A stretch of 64,000 nt of DNA, taken from assembly GCF_015732185.1 (NCBI RefSeq), contig NZ_WIQM01000016.1, positions 186,001 through 250,000 of the forward strand. The letters run 5' to 3'. A program made the position numbers and the translations under genes. The stretch comes from Pectinatus haikarae (GTDB lineage Bacteria; Bacillota; Negativicutes; Selenomonadales; Selenomonadaceae). Below the pieces are notes generated by a model that was not told where the DNA came from, made no database searches, and saw nothing but the letters and a program-made list of their open reading frames with translations. Every line of letters starts with the position of its first letter. Position 1 is the first letter of the stretch. This document shows, piece by piece, positions 42,604 through 51,907 of this stretch.

Positions 42604-43638
42604 TTATAAAAACCGCTTCAGCATACGAGCCATATTTTCATTCATAAACTCCAATAAAGCTATCACCTTGCTGTACTCCATCCTTGTTGGTCCTAAGACT
42701 GCTATAGTACCGAGAGGCTGTCCGTCAAAATGGTAAGTGGCTTTTATTATACTGCAGTCCTTTATCGTTGTATACTTATTCTCCTGTCCGATCGTAACAG
42801 TAAGACCGGTATCTGACTTCTGCATCTGACTGTACAGAATATCACGAAGAATAGGCTCTTCCTCAAGCATAAGCAGTATATTTTTCACTTTATTGATGTC
42901 ATGAAATTCCGGCTGATCAAGCAGCTGCGGTGTTCCCTCTGTATAAATCTGATTACGTTTTTTTCCTGCCAGAGCATGCTCAACTATATCTATTATTTTA
43001 TTGAAAGCAGCTGTATCAATCATCTCTGAACGCATCTTATGAATAGCGCCCATGCTGATCTCACTTATTTTTTTCCCAGATAAATAAGCATTAAGCGACT
43101 CGGCTATCTGTTCAAAATCAAGCATTGATGATCCATGAGGCATTTTTATTATTTTATTTTCAATATAACCTGTATCGCTCATAATCGCAGCCACAACATT
43201 TTGATCATCAAGCGACACAAATTTTATATAATTGAATGTAGATTCTGCCAGCTGCGGTGTTATAACCATAGAAACATTATTGGTAAGATGCGATATGATT
43301 TTGGCCGTTTCACGAAAAACACCGTCCAGCCGCTGTACTTTTGTATCATACCACTGCTGAATCGTATCCATCTCCGTAGCTGTGATTTTTGTCGGAGTCA
43401 AAAGATCATCCACATAAAAGCGATATCCTTTGGAAGAAGGAACACGTCCGGAAGAAGTATGCAGATGCTCAATATAGCCTAAAAGTTCCAAATCAGCCAT
43501 TTCATTGCGTATAGTAGCCGGACTTATTCCCAAGTCATATTTTCTGGCTATAGTACGTGAACCCACAGGTTCAGCTGTTGATATATAATCATCAATGATA
43601 GCCTGCAGTATACGCTGTTTTCTTTTGTCAAGCATCAT
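42604..43638 (-). CDS. hrcA: Heat-inducible transcription repressor HrcA
   Basis: A 344-aa repressor, ATG 43638 behind GAGGAGG. The N-terminal winged helix (LDKRKQRILQAIIDDYISTA, GSRTIARKYDLGISPATIRN, EMADLELLGYIEHLHTSSGR) is followed by the HrcA dimerisation/GAF-like domain, ending in TIAVLGPTRMEYSKVIALLE. HrcA binds CIRCE as a dimer and needs GroEL to stay folded, so heat releases repression. It is the first gene of the dnaK operon and repressed by its own product through the CIRCE at 43682. Confidence 0.95.
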   Translation of the reverse strand: MMLDKRKQRILQAIIDDYISTAEPVGSRTIARKYDLGISPATIRNEMADLELLGYIEHLHTSSGRVPSSKGYRFYVDDLLTPTKITATEMDTIQQWYDTKVQRLDGVFRETAKIISHLTNNVSMVITPQLAESTFNYIKFVSLDDQNVVAAIMSDTGYIENKIIKMPHGSSMLDFEQIAESLNAYLSGKKISEISMGAIHKMRSEMIDTAAFNKIIDIVEHALAGKKRNQIYTEGTPQLLDQPEFHDINKVKNILLMLEEEPILRDILYSQMQKSDTGLTVTIGQENKYTTIKDCSIIKATYHFDGQPLGTIAVLGPTRMEYSKVIALLEFMNENMARMLKRFL

Positions 43639-43681
43639 GCCACCTCCTCTTTAGCCAAATTTAAAATGCAGCGGGTATTTA

Positions 43682-43708
43682 TTAGCACTCTCAATTAGTG
43701 AGTGCTAA
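43682..43708. promoter_or_regulatory. CIRCE operator
   Basis: TTAGCACTC, 9-nt spacer TCAATTAGT, GAGTGCTAA: an exact match to the CIRCE consensus. It lies directly downstream of the sigma-A promoter of hrcA and 44 bp before the start codon, so HrcA bound here would block transcription. Confidence 0.97.
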
Positions 43709-43720
43709 TTTCTAATTAAA

Positions 43721-43749
43721 AATATACAACCATTTAATCAAAATGTCAA
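43721..43749 (-). promoter_or_regulatory. Sigma-A promoter of the hrcA-dnaJ operon
   Basis: On the minus strand TTGACA (43749-43744), 17-nt spacer, TATATT (43726-43721). Transcription would start at about 43714, just before the CIRCE. Confidence 0.9.
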
Positions 43750-43907
43750 GAAATTTGCCCGTAATTTTTTATCTATGAAAATATTATGTTGTTCAGCTAT
43801 TCCCAGTATAAATTTAATATCAAAAACAGAAACTATATTTATTCTAAAGCGCTTGAATATATTATATAATATATTTATTTCAATATCATATGTTTGGGGA
43901 AACTTCT

Positions 43908-46778
43908 ATGAAACAAATCAGTTCTGATTTTACGAAAGCTCTGCTCACATCTTTTGTTGATACAGACTCTCCTTCAAAAGAAACCTTGAGATCTGAGCTT
44001 GTCTACAATGATTTTGCACAAAATCGCAGCATTATATCTTCGCTGGAAAAATTATTAAAAAACTGCACAAGTTTTGATTTCGTCACAGCCTTTATTACTA
44101 AGAGCGGTTTACTGCTTCTTAAAGATTGTCTCAGCCTATTGGAAAAAAACAAAATCAAAGGCAGAATCATTACTTCTGATTACCTGAATTTTACCGATCC
44201 TTCAGCTTTGGCTGAACTGCGCCGTTTTTCCAATATTAAACTGAAGATCTACACAGAAAACAACCTGCACACAAAGGGATATATATTTTACACAAAACAA
44301 GAGGCTTCTATTATAATAGGCAGCGCAAATATAACGCAGGAAGCTTTGAAAGCAAACGAAGAATGGAACACAAAACTTATTTGTACCAAAAACAGTGAAT
44401 TATACAAAAAGATTACCGATCGTTTTGCCCTGCTCTGGGATAGGTCTGAACCAATAACTGACCAATGGCTTGAAGAATACAAAAAGTATTATAATCTGCT
44501 TCAGGCTTCCCGCAAGAAATTTGAAACTGCTATTTTTCAAAAATCGCCTAAAATACGCGCAAACATGATGCAGAAAACTGTACTTGCTTCTCTGCTTCAG
44601 CTCCGCCAGCATGGGAAAGACAAGGCACTGCTGATTTCGGCAACAGGAACAGGAAAAACTTTCTTAAGTGCCCTTGATATAAAAAGCTTTAACCCACGCA
44701 GAGTCTTATTTGTAGCACACCGTGAACAGATATTGCGCCAGGCTGAAAAAAGCTATAAAAAGATTTTAGGCAATAATATTTCTACCGGTTTTCTGACAGG
44801 AAAGCAAAAAGACATTCATGCTGATTTTACTTTTGCCAGTATAAGCATGCTAATGAAGGAACATATTATAAAACTTTTCTCTCCCATAGATTTCGACTAT
44901 ATAATTATTGACGAAACACATCGAGCCGGTGCAGATGGATATAAGCATTTTTTAGCTTATTTCAAACCTGCTTTTTTGCTTGGCATGACAGCCACCCCAG
45001 AACGCACGGACGATTTTGATATATATGGTTTGTTTGATAATAATATTGCTTATGAAATACGACTTCAGGAGGCAATGCGTGAAAACATGCTCTGTCCCTT
45101 CCATTATTTTGGCATAACCGATATTCAACTGAACGGAAAACCTGTCAGTGATGATATTTCCTTCAGTAAATTAACCTGTCACGAACGCGTCAATCATATA
45201 ATAAAAAAAGCTTCTTTTTATGGCTGCAGCGGTACACGCGTGAAAGGACTCGTGTTTTGCCGCACCAGAGAAGAAGCTTATACGCTTTCCTGTTCATTTA
45301 ATGAAAAAGGCTTCCACACACTCGCGCTTTCTGCAAGAGATTCGCAGAAAACCAGATCTGATGCAGTAAAAAAATTAGCCCAGAAAGACAGGATGACCGG
45401 CATAGACTACATTTTTTCCGTGGACATCATGAATGAGGGAATTGATATACCTGAGGTAAATCAAATAATTTTGCTGCGTCCTACCCAATCTCCCATTATA
45501 TTCGTTCAGCAGCTGGGCAGAGGCTTAAGAAAATGCACAGAAAAAGATTATGTGGTTATTCTTGATTTTATAGGTAACTATACTAATAATTTTATGATTC
45601 CGATAGCTCTTTTTGGCGATAATTCTTACAATAAAGATAATCTTCGCCGTTGTATAAACTACGGTAAAAACCTTTTGCACGGTCCTTCCACTGTCAGCTT
45701 TGATCCGATAGCACGAAAAAATATTTATGCAGCTATTGATACAGCACGCTTCAATGATACAACCCTTCTCCGCAAAGCTTACGATGATTTGAAAAATAAG
45801 CTGGGGAAAATTCCGTTGCTCAGCGATTTCAGCGCTTTCGGAACGATTGACATATTGAAATACATGGAAAAATTTGGTTCATATCATTTTTTTCTGAAAA
45901 AATATGAAAAAAAATATACAGTGAATTTTTCCACTGAACAGGAAGAAATTCTTCTTTTCATTTGCAAACGTTTTGCTCATGGTAAACGGATTCATGAAAT
46001 AGAAATGCTGAACCTTCTTTTAGAAAACACTGGCATCCTCTCTGCCAAATTCACGGAACGATTACGATCAAAATATGGGATAAAGCTAACTATGAACGAA
46101 AAAAAATCTGTGATCAGAAATCTGACCAATATGTTTACAATCAGCAATGAAAGGAATAAATATAAGCATTGTGTTTTTATAAAAAGCACAGGCAATAACT
46201 ATATAATTTCCGATGAATTTTCTTATTATCTGCAAGATAAAATTTTTAAGGACAAACTTAAAATGCTGCTCCATTTTGCAGAAGCACGCTTTGAAAAATA
46301 TTACACAAACAATTATAAAAATACCTGTCTTTGCCTCTATCGAAAATATACTTATGAAGAAGTCTGTTATCTGCTCAACTGGCCGCAAAAGATTAATCCC
46401 AATGCCATGGCAGGATATTTCTATGAGAAAACAACCAAAACCATGCCCGTTTTCATCAATTATGTAAATTCTGACAAAAAACGTGTTGCTTACGCAAATA
46501 AATTTACGGCAAATAACTGCATAAATGCTTACTCAAAATCGAACAGGAAAATTGATTCTACAGATGCCTCACACGTTTACGACACCACAGAGGGTAACCA
46601 TCTTTATTTATTTGTCCGCAAATCTTATGATCAAAAGGAAGGTAAAGAATTTTATTTTCTGGGTGAAATAAAAGCTGCGGGCGGCCCCATTCCTGCACCT
46701 CAATTTAATGGCTTTGAAGTTAACTATAAATTGGAGACGCCTGTACGTACAGATATTTTTGATTATCTTACTGATTGA
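43908..46778 (+). CDS. PLD-nuclease / SF2 helicase / DUF3427 protein
   Basis: ATG 43908 (MKQISSDFTK) has GGGGAA upstream; ATG 43890 is an alternative. The 956-aa protein has an N-terminal phospholipase D-type domain (NNLHTKGYIFY.. SIIIGSANITQEAL, an HxK..GSxN motif), then a superfamily 2 helicase: Walker A ISATGTGKTFLSALDI, DEAH-type box YIIIDETHRAG, GMTATPERTDDF, and motif VI FVQQLGRGLRKCTEKDYV. The C-terminus is a DUF3427 domain (HLYLFVRKSYDQKEGKEFYF). This architecture is widespread and often linked to DNA defence or repair, but its role is not settled. It stands alone, divergent from hrcA and convergent with the rpiR-like gene. Confidence 0.8.
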   Translation: MKQISSDFTKALLTSFVDTDSPSKETLRSELVYNDFAQNRSIISSLEKLLKNCTSFDFVTAFITKSGLLLLKDCLSLLEKNKIKGRIITSDYLNFTDPSALAELRRFSNIKLKIYTENNLHTKGYIFYTKQEASIIIGSANITQEALKANEEWNTKLICTKNSELYKKITDRFALLWDRSEPITDQWLEEYKKYYNLLQASRKKFETAIFQKSPKIRANMMQKTVLASLLQLRQHGKDKALLISATGTGKTFLSALDIKSFNPRRVLFVAHREQILRQAEKSYKKILGNNISTGFLTGKQKDIHADFTFASISMLMKEHIIKLFSPIDFDYIIIDETHRAGADGYKHFLAYFKPAFLLGMTATPERTDDFDIYGLFDNNIAYEIRLQEAMRENMLCPFHYFGITDIQLNGKPVSDDISFSKLTCHERVNHIIKKASFYGCSGTRVKGLVFCRTREEAYTLSCSFNEKGFHTLALSARDSQKTRSDAVKKLAQKDRMTGIDYIFSVDIMNEGIDIPEVNQIILLRPTQSPIIFVQQLGRGLRKCTEKDYVVILDFIGNYTNNFMIPIALFGDNSYNKDNLRRCINYGKNLLHGPSTVSFDPIARKNIYAAIDTARFNDTTLLRKAYDDLKNKLGKIPLLSDFSAFGTIDILKYMEKFGSYHFFLKKYEKKYTVNFSTEQEEILLFICKRFAHGKRIHEIEMLNLLLENTGILSAKFTERLRSKYGIKLTMNEKKSVIRNLTNMFTISNERNKYKHCVFIKSTGNNYIISDEFSYYLQDKIFKDKLKMLLHFAEARFEKYYTNNYKNTCLCLYRKYTYEEVCYLLNWPQKINPNAMAGYFYEKTTKTMPVFINYVNSDKKRVAYANKFTANNCINAYSKSNRKIDSTDASHVYDTTEGNHLYLFVRKSYDQKEGKEFYFLGEIKAAGGPIPAPQFNGFEVNYKLETPVRTDIFDYLTD

Positions 46779-46785
46779 GAATCTA

Positions 46786-47640
46786 TTACAGTCTTTTTTG
46801 CGCTATAACTTTTCTCATTTTGCCAATGTTTTTCATATATGAATCATGATTTTTTATTGCTATTCCTGTATATAGAAGATCAATAATCGCCATATGGATC
46901 AATCTGGATGCCACAGCCTCAGATCTGTAATGCACTTCGCGTCCCATACCATTCAATGATATATCGGCAAGCTTTGCCAGCGAAGAACGCGCGTAACTTG
47001 TTACAGCAACAATTTTTGCCTTGCTTTTTCTGGCTATCTTAACTGACTCCAGCAGCTCAATTGACTCTCCCGTATGAGATACCGCTATTACGGCATCATT
47101 TTCATTGAGGAGAGACGCCGATGTAAATTGCTGATGCGAATCACAATAAGCCTGTACGGGTATGCCAAAACGAATAAATCTTGTTTCAATATCGCGGCAG
47201 ACAGTAGCTGAATTGCCAAAACCATAAGTGACTATACGTCTGGCTTTGCTCAGCAGCTCAACGGCACTTTCCACATCTTTGAAATTCAACAGCTTCAGCG
47301 TATCCTGCAGCCCATCCGAGATGTTCTTAAAGATTTTACCGGCCAGTATATCATAGTTGTCGTCAACACTTATATCCTGATATACAGTCTCGTCAGGAGA
47401 AAATATTTCTCTGGCAAGTGCTATTTTAAGCCCCTGCAGACCACTGAAACCAAGTTTTTTACAGAATCGAGATACCGTTATTTCTGAACTGCCGGTATTG
47501 GCTGCTATGTCGGATACCGTTTGTTCTATAAAATTTTTTGCATTGGCCAATATATAATCGGCTATACGCCGCTCAGATTTAGTAAGGTTATCATAGGAAC
47601 TGCGCAGAATCGGCAATTGTATCTGGTTCTCTTTTTTCAT
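46786..47640 (-). CDS. RpiR-family transcriptional regulator (HTH plus SIS)
   Basis: A 284-aa regulator. The N-terminal HTH_6 domain shows KSERRIADYILANAKNFIEQ, TVSDIAANTGSSEITVSRFC and KKLGFSGLQGLKIAL. The C-terminal SIS sugar-phosphate-binding domain shows RRIVTYGFGNSATVCRDIE, NENDAVIAVSHTGESIELLE and AKIVAVTSYARSSLAKLADI. These proteins sense phosphosugars. It lies directly downstream of the sugar-acid cluster but behind a terminator, so it has its own promoter. It probably regulates that cluster; this is inferred from position. Confidence 0.88.
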   Translation of the reverse strand: MKKENQIQLPILRSSYDNLTKSERRIADYILANAKNFIEQTVSDIAANTGSSEITVSRFCKKLGFSGLQGLKIALAREIFSPDETVYQDISVDDNYDILAGKIFKNISDGLQDTLKLLNFKDVESAVELLSKARRIVTYGFGNSATVCRDIETRFIRFGIPVQAYCDSHQQFTSASLLNENDAVIAVSHTGESIELLESVKIARKSKAKIVAVTSYARSSLAKLADISLNGMGREVHYRSEAVASRLIHMAIIDLLYTGIAIKNHDSYMKNIGKMRKVIAQKRL

Positions 47641-47691
47641 TTATATCTCTCACTTTAAAGTAAATTGTATTTTTATTGTACTATAAAAAAT

Positions 47692-47748
47692 AAAAAAAAA
47701 GAAATCCTTAAACAAATAATACAAAATAATTGAATTGCTTAAGGATTT
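47692..47748 (-). terminator. Terminator at the end of the sugar-acid operon
   Basis: On the minus strand AAATCCTTAA (47748-47739) pairs with TTAAGGATTT (47711-47702) across a 27-nt loop and is followed by CTTTTTTTTTATT. It lies 7 bp after the zinc dehydrogenase stop. Confidence 0.75.
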
Positions 47749-47754
47749 TACATT

Positions 47755-48846
47755 TTAACCGACTATTATATTTTTATGCTTTTTTATATCTTCATCTACT
47801 GCACGCATATCCGGTATGACTGCGACTCTCAATCCGGCGCGTTTCTCAACCAGCTCCATCCCTCTGCAAATATCATCCAGCGCAACTATATGTGTCAAAA
47901 GTTTATCAGCATCAATTTTCTTACTTCTTATCATTTCAATGGCCAGTGCATTATGGCGTGGTGCGGATGAAAATGTTCCATACAATGTAATCTGCCGATA
48001 ATGGATAAAATTAACATCAAAATTCAACAAGGGTTTATCTTTAGGAAGTCCTGCAAACAAACATACCTTTCCCATTTTACCAGATATTCTTATTCCCATG
48101 TTTTGAGCATCTGCACTTCCTGCCGTTACTATAGCAGCGTTTACACCTAAACCTTCAGTCAGATCCATTATCTTTGTTGCTGCATCTTCTTTACTTGTAT
48201 CAATATATGCATCATATTTAAAATTTTTTGCACCTTCCAGTCGCTTGCCGCTGCGATTAATCAAAAAAACTTTTCCTGCTCCGTGTGCTCTGGCAAGTTC
48301 CGCATGCATTAATCCTATAGGACCTGCACCAATCACTGCTACTGTATCTCCAAGCTGTATATTCATGGCCTCCTGACCATTTATCACACAAGCCAGCGGT
48401 TCCGCTAACGAAGCGCTCAAATAATCCACCTCATCGGGAATAAAATTAACATTTCCCGCTCGTACTGCATTTGCCGGTATCTTCACATATTCGGCAAAAC
48501 CACCATTATAAATATGAGCAATTGTTTTTCTTGTCGGACATAAGTTTTGGTGACCCGATAAACAATAGGAACAACTGCCACAGCCAATTCCGGGCGCAAC
48601 AATTACTCTGTTCCCTGTGTGATATCGTTCTATTCCTTCTCCTGTTTCGACAATGGCACCGGCAAATTCATGTCCCAATACAATGGGAGGCTTTATGGAA
48701 TTATGTCCATGTTTAAATGTTCGTAAATCTCCTCCGCATATAGCGCAGGCTTTGACTTTTACAAGTAATTCCCCATTTCCGACCGATGGTTTTTCAATAT
48801 TTTCCACACTTATATCATTAATGCCTCTGTATATCGCTGCTTTCAT
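47755..48846 (-). CDS. Zinc-dependent alcohol dehydrogenase, sorbitol/threonine dehydrogenase type
   Basis: A 363-aa medium-chain dehydrogenase. Catalytic zinc ligands: KACAICGGDLRTF (Cys) and VLGHEFAGAIVETG (His, Glu). The structural zinc site is GCGSCSYCLSGHQNLC with four Cys. The NAD(P)-binding Rossmann motif is VAVIGAGPIGLMHAELARAH. This type oxidises polyols or reduces keto sugars, for example L-idonate 5-dehydrogenase or sorbitol dehydrogenase. The location at the end of a gluconate-like operon suggests a hexonate or polyol as substrate; the exact one cannot be read. The start ATG 48846 follows a GGAATGA-type site. Confidence 0.83.
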   Translation of the reverse strand: MKAAIYRGINDISVENIEKPSVGNGELLVKVKACAICGGDLRTFKHGHNSIKPPIVLGHEFAGAIVETGEGIERYHTGNRVIVAPGIGCGSCSYCLSGHQNLCPTRKTIAHIYNGGFAEYVKIPANAVRAGNVNFIPDEVDYLSASLAEPLACVINGQEAMNIQLGDTVAVIGAGPIGLMHAELARAHGAGKVFLINRSGKRLEGAKNFKYDAYIDTSKEDAATKIMDLTEGLGVNAAIVTAGSADAQNMGIRISGKMGKVCLFAGLPKDKPLLNFDVNFIHYRQITLYGTFSSAPRHNALAIEMIRSKKIDADKLLTHIVALDDICRGMELVEKRAGLRVAVIPDMRAVDEDIKKHKNIIVG

Positions 48847-48905
48847 ATTTTAAGTCATTCCTTCCGCCTCATTCAATATAATTAAATATTTTTCTGTTGA
48901 AAAAT

Positions 48906-49973
48906 TTATTTAAATTCATCGAGAATAACATTCACTTCATCTGAGTTGACAAACCAGCGCAGATCTCCTTGCCCGGCCGCTCTTTTAATTTCCTGCAGCA
49001 ATATATATGGTGTTCTATTGAATGTATCTTTTGTAGAACCCGCCAGATGAGGTGTAATGGTTACATTTGGCAATGACATGAACGGATGATCAGCCGCTGG
49101 AGGTTCCACCCAATATACATCAATGCCTGCGCCGCCAATTTTCTTTTTTTGAAGAGCATCAATAAGTGCCTGTTCCTCGATCAATCCAGCTCTGGCCGTA
49201 TTTATAATATAAGCTGTCGGTTTCATAACGGCAAATTGATCGGCCCCCATAAGCTCTTGTGTTTCATCTGTCAAACGTGCATGCATACTGATAAAATCAG
49301 AATTTTTACACAAGTACTCCAATGTTACCTTGTTCCCTCCGCAAGCTTTAATATCGTCATCTTTTGCATATGGATCATATACTAAAATTTTCACATCAAA
49401 TCCGCTGAGTTTTTTTGCCACTAAATGTCCAATATAGCCAAAACCAACGAGACCAATTGTTTTTTCATACATATCTCCTACAAAAGAAACATTAGTATAC
49501 TCTTTTTTCCAATTACCTTTTTTTAGTTCAGCATGAGCACGTGCTATATTGCGCATTTCAGCAAGCATCAATCCCACCGTATAATCAGATACAGCATGCG
49601 CGTTGCGTCCCATTGTTCTTGAAACGGCGATCCCCCTTTTAGTAGCGGCATCTACATCGATATTTTCCACACCGGCACGACATACGCCAATAATCTTGCA
49701 CTTTTTTGCTGCTTCAATAATTTGTGCATTGATTGGCGTATGCTGCGTAATAATCATATCCACCTCAGACACAAAGTCAAATATCTCCCGGGGCGGTTTT
49801 CCTACAGACGGACCTTGCTTTTCTACAATGCTGCGCAAATACCAAAATTCTTCATTACTGGCCGGCTTCCAATCTACACAATGAACCTTTATATTTTTTC
49901 CCAAAACATCATAAACAGCTTTTGCTAATTTCTGTGAAGATAATAATGGATCACCTATTACTAAAATTTGCAT
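48906..49973 (-). CDS. D-isomer 2-hydroxyacid dehydrogenase (NAD-dependent)
   Basis: ATG 49973 (MQILVIGDPLLSSQ) follows GGAGG with an 8-nt spacer; the frame extends five codons further. The 355-aa protein has the NAD-binding motif TIGLVGFGYIGHLVAKKLSG, the Arg in ISMHARLTDETQELM, the Glu in INTARAGLIEEQALIDAL, and catalytic His in VTITPHLAGST. It resembles phosphoglycerate/2-ketogluconate reductases. In a hexonate operon it may reduce a 2-keto-sugar acid, such as 2-ketogluconate to gluconate. Substrate is inferred from context. Confidence 0.8.
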   Translation of the reverse strand: MQILVIGDPLLSSQKLAKAVYDVLGKNIKVHCVDWKPASNEEFWYLRSIVEKQGPSVGKPPREIFDFVSEVDMIITQHTPINAQIIEAAKKCKIIGVCRAGVENIDVDAATKRGIAVSRTMGRNAHAVSDYTVGLMLAEMRNIARAHAELKKGNWKKEYTNVSFVGDMYEKTIGLVGFGYIGHLVAKKLSGFDVKILVYDPYAKDDDIKACGGNKVTLEYLCKNSDFISMHARLTDETQELMGADQFAVMKPTAYIINTARAGLIEEQALIDALQKKKIGGAGIDVYWVEPPAADHPFMSLPNVTITPHLAGSTKDTFNRTPYILLQEIKRAAGQGDLRWFVNSDEVNVILDEFK

Positions 49974-49994
49974 TAATAAAACCTCCAAATATTT

Positions 49995-50351
49995 TTATTC
50001 AAATCTTATTGTATCTCCGATCATTACACGCGGAAGGCCGTTCCCCTTCAGCATTATATGTCCTGGTTGCTCAACCTTATCCATACCCTTGAAAACCAAA
50101 GTACAATGTCCTTTTTCTTTCAAAGTACGCATGGCCTCATCACCAACGGCTGTAACCGCATACTCCATACCTGCTATATGCAGTTTATCACCTGCTGCTA
50201 TTTCTCCATCTATTTCACCCTTGCTATGTGCTACTACCATATTCATGTATTCATAGGGAACATCCTTATCAAAAAGGATCATACTGTCACGTGTCTGCAT
50301 AAATTGCAGTACAAATTCACCTATATTAGTGATCACAACTTCATATTTCAC
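49995..50351 (-). CDS. PTS glucitol/sorbitol-type IIA protein (orphan)
   Basis: A 118-aa protein with a GTG start at 50351 whose G is the last base of the kinase stop (TAGTG), and AGGAGG upstream within the kinase end. It matches the PTSIIA-gutA family (SrlB): EVVITNIGEFVLQFMQTRDS, ILFDKDVPYEYMNMVVAHSK, AGDKLHIAGMEYAVTAVGD and EKGHCTLVFKG. The phosphoacceptor His in the AHSK segment is present. No IIB or IIC gene lies in the operon and uptake is by GntP, so this IIA probably has a regulatory role or works with a permease encoded elsewhere. Confidence 0.8.
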   Translation of the reverse strand: MKYEVVITNIGEFVLQFMQTRDSMILFDKDVPYEYMNMVVAHSKGEIDGEIAAGDKLHIAGMEYAVTAVGDEAMRTLKEKGHCTLVFKGMDKVEQPGHIMLKGNGLPRVMIGDTIRFE

Positions 50352-51877
50352 TATAAATTCCTCCTCAAGGATAAAAACTTGGTCTGTATTTCAGTAACTT
50401 TTTTATTGAATTCTATAAGCGCAGGATACATCTTAGAATTTAATGATTCATAAAGCTGCATATACCTTATATGTTTTTCTGCATCAGGACTATATATTTT
50501 TTCTGGGAACGCAACTTTAGAGACCGCATCTTCAGAATTTTTGTAAATCCCCGCTCCAAGACCTGCCAACATAGCCGCTCCCAGTGCTGCAGCTTCAGGG
50601 ACCTGTTTGCTTTTCACCGGAATACCCGTAACATCGGCTTTCATCTGCAGCCAAAAATCACTTTTTGTTGCTCCTCCTATAGCATAAATAGAATCAATAT
50701 TTTTACCTGACATTTTCTCAATTTCTATAATGATACTATGCATTTCAAAGCACAGCCCTTCTAATATGGCTCTGACAAAATCTCCTCTTTTAGACGCTCT
50801 TGTTACTCCTAGAAACGCTCCTCTGGCACATGGATCACTGCCTAATGAATACCTGCCTGAAAAATACGGCATCAGCATGCATCCATTAGAACCGATCGGT
50901 TGTTTTTCAGCTTCCTCAATGAGTTCTTCAAAAGAAGCACACTTAAATTCTTTTTTAAACCATTCAAAAATTCCGCCTGAAGAAACAATCATACCCATAA
51001 TATAATATTTATCGTCTACAACATATGATACTGAAGTAAAGTTTTTACCAATAAATTCAGGATCATTTTTAGGTTCATCAACAATCGCCACTATTTGTTC
51101 ACTTGTTCCGGTAGAATCTAGCATTTGACCTGATTTGATTATTCCTGTAGCGAAAGTCCCGCACGCATAATCTATTCCTCCGGCATAAACAGGCGTGCCT
51201 TCCGGTAATCCGGTAATATCTTTTATTTTTTTTGTAGTACACCCTACCAATTCTCCAGGACGGATAGGATCAACAAAAATTTCTCTGGGCAGACCTGATG
51301 CTTCGATTATTTCTTCAGACCATTGCCGTTTTCGCAGATCAAAAGCCATCGTACGGCAGGCATTTGTCCAGCTTGTTTTAGCTGTCCCTGTTAATTTATA
51401 ACTGATAAAGCCCTGTATTTGTATATAGTATTTTGCTTTTTTCATAACTTCCGGCCGATTCTTCATAATCCACTGCAGCTTCGTGATTCCGGCCACAGGA
51501 TTAGGATTGATACCGGTTATATCATAAACTTTATCTACACCAAATCGGCCCCATTCTTCAGCTATTTTATCTGTACGCGTATCAAACCAACGTATCGTCG
51601 GATGAACCGGATAACCTGCTTCATCCAACAGCACATCTTCTCCGTTTGCAGCTACACCTATACCTACACATTTATCTTCTGACAATGCATCACTTACATC
51701 CTTTATACAGGCAGCGATATTTTCCCACATCTTTTGAGGATCCAATTCGGCCCACCCGTTTTCTTTATAAACCGTATTCCCCGGGCGAGTAGATACGGAT
51801 AAAAAGTTGCCGTCATAGTCACAGGCAATTACTTTATAATTTGTTGAACCCACATCAATACCCATTAAATATCCCAT
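50351..51877 (-). CDS. FGGY-family carbohydrate kinase (xylulokinase/gluconokinase-like)
   Basis: A 508-aa sugar kinase. FGGY_N: MGIDVGSTNYKVIACDYDGN, NGWAELDPQKMWENIAACI, and the catalytic-Asp region AGGIDYACGTFATG. FGGY_C: GANGCM-like SNGCMLMPYFSGRYSLGSDP, AILEGLCFEMHSIIIEIEKM, YAIGGATKSDFWLQMKADVT and PEAAALGAAMLAG. It phosphorylates a sugar or sugar acid with ATP. It overlaps the PTS IIA start by one base and follows gntP by 30 bp. It differs from the second FGGY kinase at 54954, so the cluster can probably handle two substrates. Confidence 0.85.
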   Translation of the reverse strand: MGYLMGIDVGSTNYKVIACDYDGNFLSVSTRPGNTVYKENGWAELDPQKMWENIAACIKDVSDALSEDKCVGIGVAANGEDVLLDEAGYPVHPTIRWFDTRTDKIAEEWGRFGVDKVYDITGINPNPVAGITKLQWIMKNRPEVMKKAKYYIQIQGFISYKLTGTAKTSWTNACRTMAFDLRKRQWSEEIIEASGLPREIFVDPIRPGELVGCTTKKIKDITGLPEGTPVYAGGIDYACGTFATGIIKSGQMLDSTGTSEQIVAIVDEPKNDPEFIGKNFTSVSYVVDDKYYIMGMIVSSGGIFEWFKKEFKCASFEELIEEAEKQPIGSNGCMLMPYFSGRYSLGSDPCARGAFLGVTRASKRGDFVRAILEGLCFEMHSIIIEIEKMSGKNIDSIYAIGGATKSDFWLQMKADVTGIPVKSKQVPEAAALGAAMLAGLGAGIYKNSEDAVSKVAFPEKIYSPDAEKHIRYMQLYESLNSKMYPALIEFNKKVTEIQTKFLSLRRNL

Positions 51878-51907
51878 GGTATTGTCTCTCCTTTTATAAC
51901 CTTAAGG

